Assembly: GCA_963966185.1 (NCBI GenBank)
Contig: CAWZYM010000346.1
Location: 375,001 to 439,000 of the forward strand
Direction of reading: 5' to 3'
DNA: 64,000 nucleotides
Source of the DNA: Rhabditoides inermis
Taxonomy: Eukaryota; Nematoda; Chromadorea; Rhabditida; Rhabditidae
Shown in pieces: positions 49,227 to 59,124 of the stretch (position 1 is its first letter; each line of letters starts with the position of its first letter). The notes under the pieces are model-generated. The model had not been told where the DNA came from. It made no database searches and was given only the letters and a program-made list of their open reading frames with translations. Made by a program: the position numbers and the translations under genes.

Positions 49227-50790
49227 CTAGTAGGGCTGCTCCTGCTTGAGCGGCGTCGACACTCCATACGACGGCTGCATCAGACCCGCACTGAAACAAT
49301 TTGTTTAGTTGTTGTTTGCTCATCAGCCTCTCGCGCAAATCAATCAACCAAACAACCTTACACTCTACGTTTCACCACCAAGTTATCTACCAAAATCGGT
49401 ATAAGATGACAATATAAGTCCGTAGCAATCTCTAACCCCTTCATCCCCCTTACCCATAGCTCGGCAGGCTGGTGACTCCAGTCGGCTGAGCCACATAGGT
49501 GAGCTGGGCGGGCTGCTGCGCGTACGGCGCAGACACCATCGGCACAGAAGACGCCACCGCGTACGGAGCCCTGACAACCAATCGATTAATCAATCATACG
49601 CACGTGATTCACGCGGAAAAACCTATGATCATCTCAGGGTCTTATAAGCGATTTCGTTTTATACGTGTCATAATCATGTTTGCGATTCCGAATAAACATT
49701 TTGATTTGATTTGATACTCACCTCAGTCCACTCGAGGCCATTCCGGCCACCGCCGTCTGATAGGGCGCCGAACCGCCGGCGACTGCCTGCAAACGAGGGA
49801 GTAACGGTGTTTCAGTTTTTTCGATACACATACAACATACTTTTTTTCGTGCTTCGAAAACGTTGCGTATGTCGTATACAGTTTCGAACAGACTGGTCAC
49901 TACTCAAAGAAACCGTTCAAACAAAACGCCATCAAAACACAGTGTTTGATGGTGTTTTGACGGTGTTCCGAAGGCAGTTTGTTTCGAAGAGACCTTCACT
50001 TAACCTAACCACAATTATGATTATGTGTTTCACTACAAAACTCGCAATAGTGAAAAATGGTCGCAAAACACGTGTTCATGAATAATGCCAGATATTGCAT
50101 CCGGAACGACTCACGATTCCGGGAATAGCTGCGGGGGGCGCTCCGGGTTGCACATACGAGACCGCCGACGATGAATACCTAAACGAGTAGGGTTTAGCAT
50201 CGTCGAAGAGAAACGCGAAAGGCCGTTCATCGCAATCATAGAGTTTGTCGGACTCCCGGGGAAGAAAACTCGACTCGGTCGCGGCGCGACACGCTTGTTA
50301 TAATGCGGCGCGAATACGGTACCGTAACTGCGAGCGGCTCGGTAACTAAAATGTGCGGCGCGAAGCAGTTCAAGTTTTGTTTTCCGCATTGCGTTCGGAC
50401 GAATCGAAATTCAATCAAATCACGTGGTTTCGGGGCGCAACAGTCGATCATATCACACCACTCGATTGGCGATAGCCCCAATCCCAACACCCGACATGTT
50501 TCCATAAAAACATGCTAGCGAGCAAGCGTTATCAGTTATCACTTTAATGGCGATCCTTGGTGGGGAAATAAAATCAAAGGATGAAAAGAGCAGTGTTGCG
50601 AATTAAATAATCTCTTAGACAGAGCGATCCGAAATCCGAACCAATGAAACATTGAATCGACACGTGGAAAGTGGAGAGTCCTCCTCACTCTGTTACACAA
50701 GCCCCCGCGGACAACTGGGCAGAGCGAAGGAGTGCGAGAATATGGGAGAAAGAGAAAAGCACGTGAGTTCAAACGAAATGAAAAGACCAC

Positions 50791-50830
<40 letters not shown>

Positions 50831-51882
50831 GGAAATTCATAAATCGGATCGGCAAACGCGGTTCGCGGGCAGTCGCGGACAAGCTCGAAAGGCAAAAAAA
50901 AAACGCGGCGCGGTTTTGAAACTACTCCAACTCCACAGCAAAGATCACTAGATAACTCCGCCACACCACCAGACCACCACATTCTCCCGATCACCCGATC
51001 TAAATCCATAACCACACTTCCTCCACCTGGTCTGATTGCTGAAAGTGGAAGTAAACAGGCATTAGTAAACAAGTAAACAGCCACAACAACCACGCACTGC
51101 GCCTGTCCGGGCTGCATCACCGCCGTCGGCTGGGGCACGAGGCTCGTCATCGCCGTCGACTGACGCAGCTGGATCTCCTGAATATACTTTATAATGTATA
51201 TTATATATTACTTATTTTAATACTATAATATTTTTACTACAATATTCGCTAGATTGACAATGAAATGCGAGTGAAGATTAAAATGAAAACACTAAATTAC
51301 ATAACGCAAGTTGGCGATACCTACTTCATGCATAATTTGGATTTTTAATATTATTGATTTTTGATAGCCGGCCGAAACCTGATTACTAATGAAAAAGCAT
51401 CATAAGCATGATACGACAGTGAAACATACTACATGCATTATAAAGGTACAGTACACCGCCCACCGCTCACCTTGATGAGCCGGTCCCGGTAGTAGCTGTA
51501 GCGCGTGCGCGACTCGATGTACTGCTCGTAGAGGGGGATCAGCTCGCTGCAACATCCATACATAGTACATACAAAAAAACCAAAACATATTCCTCTTCAA
51601 ACATCTAATTGGCAAGCTCATTCTGATACCTCGCACTTTCATATGTAGACGGTAATAAACTTTAAAAAAATCATACTTCTCATTATTATTATTCCAATTC
51701 CAACACGCACGCATCCACGGGACTACCGAAATCCGTGTTATTGGGACTCGCAGTAGGCGTTGCATTACTGTATTTTACCGTAACCTTGCCGTAATTTACA
51801 TAATTGTAATGTGCCATTTGATTCGAGATGAATATTCTTCTTCTTCTTCTTCTTCTTCAAACACTCACGCGTCGTTATACTT

Positions 51883-51924
<42 letters not shown>

Positions 51925-52628
51925 ATTATTTCAATCCGCACACTCACGCGTCGTTCGGGCGCGCAATCTCCGGGTCGATCGTCACCTAGGCAACACAATT
52001 TTGTTATTACGCATTGATTTGTTGTTTATTCGAGCTTTATATTGTTGTCAGATTTTATCACTCTGTTACATTGTATTTTTGTAGGTAATGCTTTCCCTGA
52101 TGATGTCATAAAGGCGAAACGTCGGAATGAACTGTTTTCTTTCGCGGTACATCGGCTGAACATCACCATCTCATCATAGGCAAACAATGCGATTGTAAAC
52201 AGAGCACAAAGAAAACAATCGTCGTGGCCTTGGATAATCGACCATCGATCACACTGATGCTTGCAAAGAGAGATGCGTGATGACGACAAACAAAGCACCT
52301 GGTGAACGATGGAAACAACTTGTAAACAAACAAGTAAACAACCCACCTGCTGGACGACCGGCTGCGGCGCGGCAGCGGCGGGAAACGCCTGCGGAATGCC
52401 CAGCACCGACGTCGGCTGCGGCTGCTGCTGAAAACATGCAACATGACACATGACAAATACGTTATTCGCACTAGACATTATAACACGTACAACGTTCAAT
52501 TTTACGCTCATATTTTTTTCGTTATTAAAAACAACAAATCAAATGCATACCTGTGTGGCAAAGTATCCGTGCGTGGTGGGGCGCTTCGCCGCAGGCTCCT
52601 CGAAGATGGTGCTGAAATACATTAGTAC

Positions 52629-52664
<36 letters not shown>

Positions 52665-53491
52665 GCCACTCACGCAGTCGGCCGCTTTCCGGTGAGATCT
52701 ATGCGAAACGACGTCTTGTTCTGGTTCTTCTCGTCATCGGGACAGTTCACCGTCTTGTGATCCGATGCGCCGCAACTGGAGATGAACACGCAATCATCAA
52801 CAACACACTTGTTCACTTCGACTCCCCTCACTTTAGGGATAAAATGATAAAAACGAAAAACTCACCGGAAGCACTTGTCCTGCATACCGGGCCGAGTGCG
52901 CAGGCGGGAGGTCGACCTAGAAAAATACGCATTTGCATAATAATTTTATATAATTGAAATCGGAAAAAATACACTATCAAATAGCAAATCCAAGTACAGA
53001 TGAGCGCATATCAAAAACAATACAAAAGGGGAAATCATCTATCAAAAAAACATCAAACACTCACTTCTCGACCGTGATCGTCTTTCCCTCGAGCACGTAC
53101 CCATTCAGGCGCTTGATCGCCTCGTCCGCCTCGCTGTCCTTGTCAACGTGCTGCAACACACAGGTAAGTAATTATGAGTAGTAATGTTAGTAGTAAAAAA
53201 AACCTAATTAGGTGAATCGTGGCGTCAGGCGAGCTCAGGTGAGTTATGTGAACTTATGAACAGTTATCAAGTAGACAGGTAGCAGACGAGTGAAGACACA
53301 TTAATTACCTAGCAAGACAATCCCTAGAACTTCGTGTCACTTCAAAAAAAAGAAGAAGAAGACCAACTCACGACGAAGGCGTAGTTCTTGAGTACGTCGC
53401 ACTCGGTGACGATGGCGAACTGGGAGAAGATCTGCTTGAGCTGGTGCGTGTCCACGCACTCCGCCAGGTTGCCCACAAACAGCTTCACCAT
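49227..53491 (-). CDS. Lark/RBM4-like RNA-binding protein, one RRM and one CCHC knuckle
   Basis: Thirteen exons join in phase to 1005 nt (334 residues, stop TAG): 53491-53372, 53150-53065, 52916-52866, 52775-52674, 52611-52551, 52427-52347, 51985-51948, 51546-51471, 51177-51098, 50178-50115, 49786-49722, 49570-49454 and 49290-49227. The RRM spans residues 1-70, with RNP2 LFVGNL and RNP1 KNYAFVHV. A zinc knuckle CFRCGASDHKTVNC follows at about residues 84-97. The rest is Gln/Pro/Ala/Tyr-rich and ends KQEQPY. Arrangement and RRM match Lark/RBM4 proteins, which regulate splicing and translation; those usually have two RRMs, and I find only one. The start is the ATG opening the RRM. The exact family member is uncertain. 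Introns carry an R1 fragment (51700), (ATT)n at 51883-51930 and (CAA)n at 52628-52664. Confidence 0.88.
49630..49718 (+). mobile_element. Retroposon tail R3, (TTTGA)n-ended
   Basis: CTTATAAGCGATTTCGTTTT, TCATAATCATGTTTGCGATT and CATTTTGATTTGATTTGAT. Related copies: 22790-22885 and 19058-19100. Confidence 0.6.
50794..50829. repeat. (GA)n microsatellite
   Basis: Pure GA in the intron between exons 51098-51177 and 50115-50178 of the RNA-binding protein gene. The open frames crossing it are not supported. Confidence 0.9.
51700..51855 (+). mobile_element. Retroposon R1, 3' fragment
   Basis: CGGGACTACCGAAATCCGTG to GATTCGAGATGAATATTC matches the 3' half of R1 at 34.9 and 15.6 kb. The tail is (TTC)n rather than (TCTGAT)n. 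Confidence 0.75.
52098..52130 (+). ncRNA. Hammerhead-like motif
   Basis: CTGATGA, a 3-bp hairpin (GTC ATAAA GGC) and GAAAC follow in the order of a hammerhead ribozyme core. I could not fold a convincing stem III and cleavage triplet, so it is a relic or a chance match. A shortened relative (CTTTCCCTGATG, GTCGGAATGAAAC) lies at 54325-54352 in a DPY30 intron. Confidence 0.3.
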
Positions 53492-53926
53492 ATTGTTCTG
53501 TGAACTGAAATACATAACTATTCGTTCATTCACATTTTTAGTACGACCTTTGTCTGAAAGATTTTCCGGCTCAGAACTACAGAACAAGATATTTCATAGA
53601 CGCACACGCCGTGCCACATATTGAAAACACAACAGAAACGACAACACGCTTCGAACAACGATTTATACCGAAAGAAAAACACACATAAACAAAAAGCTTC
53701 CAGAATTCGTATGTTAGACGCGTATTGGGGGAGTGGATAGTGTATGCGTGATATTACATTTCGTAACCAGATTGTACAACTTATTAAAGTAAAGACACGA
53801 ATAAATAGATTTAGACCGTTAGTGAGTCTAAGACTAAATGTATTTGCAATACGTGTAACAAGGGGTCCAGGGATAAGAGTATCATTTCGCTATTGTAATT
53901 TGGTGGAACTTCTTGAATCGAAGAGT

Positions 53927-54971
53927 TTAGGCTTGGTCAGGGACCTGGAAGCGGTCCTTCTCCTTCATGAGATACTCAGCCAGGTACTCGATCGGGTTCG
54001 GCGGACGCTCCTTCGCCAGAGAGCCGAGCGCCTGAAAGGGGGATTATAAGAAAACATAATCAATAAATCAATACATACCTGGAGAAGAATGGGGACGACA
54101 GTCTGGTCGAGATACTGACGAGTGGGGATGCTGGGAGCGGGACGCACCTCAAACAACACGATAAGCACAGCGATACAGTATCCTCACATACCGGGTTAGG
54201 CTGGGGGATGATCATGTGAGGAGTAGGAGCAGGCTTCTGCACAACAGCCGGCTAAACAAAGATATTGTATTCGTTAATCGTGAAGTCAATTGTCACATTT
54301 AGGATGATGTAGGTAAGTAACGCTTTCCCTGATGTCGGAATGAAACATCCGCATGAGATGTATCCATATATAAAGTAAACATAACATTCATAAAAAAAAC
54401 CCACCTCAACCGGAGCAGGTGCAGGAGCAGGTGCAGGGGCAGAAGCAGGGACAGGAGCAGCATCAACGGGGGCGGCCTCGGCGACGGGAGCGGGCTCTGC
54501 AGCCGCAGCCTCGGTCGCAGGGGGAGCCTCGGCCGCATCTGACGGAGCAGACTCCATCGGCTCAGACGCCGGAGCAGCCTCAGCGGAAGCGGGAGCCTCC
54601 GTTGCCGGCGCCTCCGCAACAGGGGCGACCTCGGGAGCAACCTGAACCAAGTTTTCAGATTCTAGCAATTTTGTCAGGAAATCGCTAAATACCTTGTCCA
54701 CTCACTACGGACTCTCTAAGACAGTATTCAACATCTTTTGATGTGGTTGTGAGAGATATTCTAGAAACTTTTAAAAAAAATCAAGTTTGCCTCAATTCCC
54801 GCTGCGAAACTGTATATAACCTTTTTTTATTGAAAATCCTTTTTGAATTTTTGATATTTGATTTCGAAACCATTTTTAAACATTAAACTACAAGCTGACC
54901 TGCTCGGCCGGGGCGGCGGGAGCCTCCTCGGTGGGAGCAGCGGCGACGTTCTCAATGGGCGCGTCCGACAT
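53927..54971 (-). CDS. DPY30: DPY30, COMPASS/SET1 complex subunit
   Basis: DPY30 dimerises through two helices and binds ASH2L in SET1/MLL histone H3K4 methyltransferase complexes. Exons: 54971-54900, about 54641-54405, 54251-54192, 54147-54079 and 54031-53927; together 543 nt, 180 residues, stop TAA. The Dpy-30 motif fills the last two exons: [17 protein letters not shown], then [18 protein letters not shown]. Ahead of it is an Ala/Pro/Glu-rich region of about 125 residues, so the protein is nearly twice the usual length of about 100. The acidic low-complexity exon of 237 nt is responsible; the motif itself looks complete. The start at 54971 (MSDAPIEN) faces the cyclin L start. The exon edge near 54405 may be off by two bases. 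Confidence 0.95.
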
Positions 54972-55407
54972 GGCTAGAAAGACTGGTAGAAGAAGGGGAG
55001 AAAAATGAACAACACAACGACCGACGGGAAATGTTTTCGATGAGAACTACTCATCACGGAATACATGGTGACGGCGAGTGAATAATCATGAGATGCGCAG
55101 TATAACAGAAAACATTTCCAATCCAGAATTTCATTGCAATCATAAATCAATAATTAAAATATCAACAACAACAACAAACATAAGACAGCGAAAATGTCGC
55201 CGAATATAGTCTGCGTCTATGTATGCCCTGTGCGTCTCACTCTGACCTTTAGCAGTCTGGCTCTCTTGTCAACACACACTCCCTAGGCTGAGTAGCAGCG
55301 CCGCCACCGCGCGCGACGCTCATGCATACATCTTGACGTCATATCTCCGTATTTTCTTCGACTTTTTGTTTGTTTCTTTTTCCACTTCCGGTGTCTTCGT
55401 TCCAACA
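54972..55407. promoter_or_regulatory. Shared promoter of DPY30 and cyclin L
   Basis: 436 bp separate the two divergent start codons. On the cyclin L side a full CRE, TGACGTCA, lies at 55334-55341 and an ETS-type site, ACTTCCGGT, at 55384-55392. No TATA box at a plausible distance. This is typical of divergent housekeeping pairs. Part of the 5' UTRs must lie inside. Confidence 0.65.
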
Positions 55408-58400
55408 ATGTCGATGCAAGACAAGCTTCGCATCTTGCAAGAAAAGGCCAGCACCATGATCCGATATACCAAGGTGAGTATGTGTCACGTGATTTCGTCA
55501 TCGCAAATGGTGTGATTATACATTTCCTAATTTTGTTTTTGTTTCAGAAAGAAGATGTGGTCGTTGCTAAAGTTACGGATGCGAAGTCCGGTGCGATTGT
55601 GAGTTTCATACTTCCCATTTATGAATGGTCATTTTATGGTGACTTGTAGGACCCCGACCCGGACGAGAACCATGGTGGGCTGAAGAAGTCGTCGTACGGA
55701 CAGCGTCCCAACATCTCCGGCGTCGACATCAACGCCGACAAGTTCTTGATGACGAACGACGACGTGTCGCGCGAGCTGCTCGAGAACCCGCCCAGCCTCC
55801 AGCACGGCATGGACTGCGACACCGAGCGGGTCCGTTTGCTTTATTTATAATTAAATATATTATTTAATATTGTTCCAATATCAATTTTATTCATTTCAGG
55901 AGCTGCGGTTCTTGGCGTGCGAGTTGATTCAGAAGTGTGCGGTTCTGTTGAAGCTGCCGCAGACGGCGGCCGCCACCGCACAGATTCTCTTCCACCGCTT
56001 CTACTACCGCAAATCATTCGTCAAGTACGACTTTGAGGTGAATATAAGTACAATCTTTTTTTATTTGTTTACACTTATGGCGATTCTTTCAGTCTTCGAT
56101 TTTCATTTTGAATGCTCGTTTTTGCGGGTTGAGGTCTAGGCAGTATTTCCTCCTAACGTCATGCTCATGTTGTCTATTGCAGCACACCCTGATGGGTTGC
56201 TTGATGCTGGCCTCGAAGATAGAGGAGGCTCCGCGTCGCACCCGAGATGTGCTCAACGTCTTCGACCGACTCTACAAGATCAACGAGATCCGGCGACAAG
56301 GAAAACCTACCAACATGTAAGTGGGGAAGTGATGTGAAGTGCTCGGATGATGTCGACTGTTGTAAACGATAGTTAGTAATTGGACAGTCATCCGAGTACC
56401 AGTATATTTTTCTGCTAAAGTTATTTACACCGTCGCATCGTCGGCGTATAACCATCCCATTCAGCCATTTGTATTTGCTTTGCTTCTCATCTTCAATGCG
56501 ATGCGGCTTATAAAATCGGTGCATATTAGATAGTTGTGTCTGCGTAATTCGATTACATTTTTTTTAAATCAGTAACAGAACAGAGATTTTATTTAATTTT
56601 TGATGATGTGTGTGAACAACGTCCGCAAAAACGTATGTAAAATTAATTCATTTTGAAGGGGCTTATTCATTGTTCATGGTTTTAAACGTGTTCACCCTAG
56701 GCATGCGGCCTGTCCACGTTGTGGATGAGCAGGCGGCCCCACGAGACGAGTGAGTTCACACGCCGGGCGGTCCGTGAAGGGACTAGCCAGAGGGGCTGGT
56801 GCCGGATCGGACCCCCACCATCGGCACACTCAGCGGACAGAGCGCGGAGGGAAGTGCGAGAGGAAGGAAAGGAAACGAGACAACCACCTGGGAAGGAGCG
56901 CCGCGTGAGCCAGGTTTGAAGAGGTCGGGAGTACTGTAGGTTTCGTTTATAACGTTTTGTTTTAGTTGTAGTTGTTGAGTAATGAATGCTCCCGACCTTT
57001 TCAGCCTGGTTTGCAAAGGAGCCACCCCCAGGTGAGTGATTTGTTTGTTTTGATGAGTGTTAATCCTTTCCCTCCGCGCTCTCCGCCGCCGCCGTACCAG
57101 GTGATGTCTCTGGGGTGAACACGTTGAGAAAACCATTGATATTGATTGCTTATCGATTAGTGGTCGTCGGCTAGGGCTCGGGTGGCGCAACGTGTGCTTG
57201 CAGGGAGACGATTGCGCTGGCGAAGCTGAAGCCGATGCAGCTGGACGGCAAGTACGTGACGCTGAAGAACAACGTGATCAAGGCGGAGCGGCACGTGCTG
57301 AACACGCTGGGATTCGTGGTGCACGTGCGACACCCGCACAAGCTCATCATCAGCTACGTACACGTCATGAAGCTGCCCAACGAGCGGGTCAAGGAGGTGA
57401 TCCAGAGAGCGTGGTGAGTCGCTTCGAAATAGAGATAGAGTAATAGGCCCTTCAAACCGCTTTTGAAACACCAAGTGCCGTTCGGTAGCGTTGAAGGCAG
57501 TTTGAAGACAGAAACGCACTCTTTGATCGTGTTAATCTGTGATCGCTGACTGTATATCTCCTGTTTCAGGAACTACATGAACGACGGTCTGCGCACTGAC
57601 ATGTTCCTCCGCTTCACTCCGGAGACGATAGCGTGCGCGTGCATATTCATGGCCTGCCGTACCATCGATAACCCCATCGCACTGCCCACCGAGCCATTCT
57701 TCTGGTGAGTCGATCAAGTACCCGACGGAGTATCTTCGAAACTCCAATCAGTGTCTTTTGAAGAGACTGGCCGCAGCCGCACCTTGAATGAGTGACTGAA
57801 CCATGCTGTTGCAGGTCGGAGGTGTTTGGCGCGTCGGACCGGGACGTGACGACCATCTCTCTGATGCTGATGAAGATGTACGCGCGGAAGAAGGCGGTCG
57901 ACTGGATTCGGCTGGCGAACAAGGTGCACGAGCTGAAGAACAAGATGGATGCGGAGAACAATGCCAAGAGGGCAGAGCAGGTGGCGGCCATGCTAGCTGC
58001 CGCGCACAAGAGGGACGAGGAGGAGGCGGCCAAGGGTGAGAGGAGGAGGAGAGAGGGAGGGAGGAGAGAGAAAGAGAGAGAAAGGTGAATGAATGATTGG
58101 ATAGTTTCAGACTCGCGCGAGGGCAGCATAGCTGTGGAGGAGGTGCGGGGGGAGAAGGACGGTCGGAAGAAGCGCGGCGACGAGAGGGAGAGGAGACGGA
58201 GCAGGAGCGGCAGTGTGTCCAGGTGAGTAGGAGAAGCTGCTTCTCTCTCTCTCTCACCTCCCCCCTCTCTATGCTCTCATTGTCCAATGATGGTGTGTTG
58301 TTCAGGCGGAAGTCGCCGCACCGCCGGCGCCGCGACCGCGACTCACCCGAGAGGAACGGACGGAAGGGCGGCGAGAGGGAGAGGGAACGGTACCGGAAGG

Positions 58401-58731
58401 ATGAGAGGAAGGAGGAGCGGAGGAGGGACGAGAACAGAGACAGCCGGCGCAGCGGCAACGAGCGCAGGAGGAGCAGGAGCCGCGACAGGGTCGATAAGTA
58501 CGGTAAGGTGCGTGGGTGAGGTACGGGTAAAGGGTAACTATGTGTGAGTACGACAAGGTTAGTGAGTGGAGGGCGAGGGAGGGGGGATAAGATGTCTATG
58601 GAACAAAAAGCAGTGCAACGCTGGTGTTTCAGATGCAGGATCGTTTGCGCGCCAAGGAGGTTACTGCGCATCTCGGCAAGCGGGGGAATCGGGATTCGGA
58701 GGGAGAACCGGCGGGAAAGGTGCGCAGGTAG
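55408..58731 (+). CDS. CCNL1: Cyclin L (CCNL), splicing-linked cyclin
   Basis: Partner of CDK11/CDK12-type kinases in nuclear speckles, linked to splicing. Exons: 55408-55473, 55548-55598, 55650-55829, 55900-56037, 56183-56316, 57204-57413, 57570-57704, 57815-58035, 58111-58222, 58306-58507 and 58633-58731, with optional microexon 57005-57031. All in phase: 1548 nt, 515 residues (524 with the microexon). Cyclin box one: [20 protein letters not shown] to [17 protein letters not shown]. Box two: [48 protein letters not shown]. The C-terminus is an Arg/Ser/Glu-rich (RS-like) tail ending PAGKVRR. The start could also be the next Met, two codons on. A donor five bases earlier (58502) would give a different C-terminus. 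Invertebrates usually have one CCNL gene; the symbol follows vertebrate CCNL1. Confidence 0.95.
56317..57203 (+). other. Cyclin L intron 5 with microexon and possible poison exon
   Basis: 57005-57031 is a 27-nt exon with strong sites (TTTTCAG|CC, CAG|GTGAGT) that adds nine residues (LVCKGATPR) in frame. 56702-56750 has an acceptor (CACCCTAG) and a GTGAGT donor, but carries an in-frame TGA if spliced to exon 5. Between them 56922-56931 pairs exactly with 56989-56998, the pyrimidine tract of the microexon. Confidence 0.55.
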
Positions 58732-59124
58732 ACGGACCACCCACCACGACTCAGACCACCCACCAGGGGTACTAGAATTCTCATTCATGATCTAATTGTG
58801 TTGTTCCCATCGATATACCAGTACTTTCTTTTTATGCAAATTGTTGATTTGTTTGAGTGGAAGATTAGAAAAAAAGTTGCCTCAAATGTTTTCTCTCGTA
58901 TTTTATTGTGGATATTGTGATGTATTTGTTGGAGTGGATATATAAACTGTGAAATCCATTAGGCTGTGTTCGTTTTGAGTTTTCAAAGTTGGAATATGAA
59001 AAGAAACGTGAGAGGATGGAACAACGAGACTAGATCACAGACATGTACGTGGGTTGTAGTGAGACGATTGGAATGACGATCATTTGCCCTCCTCTCTCGC
59101 TCACCGGTCGGTCGGTCGGCTGGA
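58732..59124. other. 3' flank of cyclin L
   Basis: AT-rich to about 58980, consistent with 3' UTR, then sequence upstream of the next gene. No further exon seen. Confidence 0.4.

Noticed and set aside
50539..51150. 203-codon minus-strand frame
   Set aside because: It runs through a (GA)n repeat and an intron; only 51098-51177 is an exon, in the gene already described.
54419..54688. Gln/Arg-rich frame antisense to DPY30
   Set aside because: It mirrors the Ala/Pro repeat of the DPY30 exon.
57748..58788. 346-codon open frame antisense to cyclin L
   Set aside because: It overlaps the RS-rich coding exons in the opposite strand; open frames opposite biased GC-rich codons are expected.
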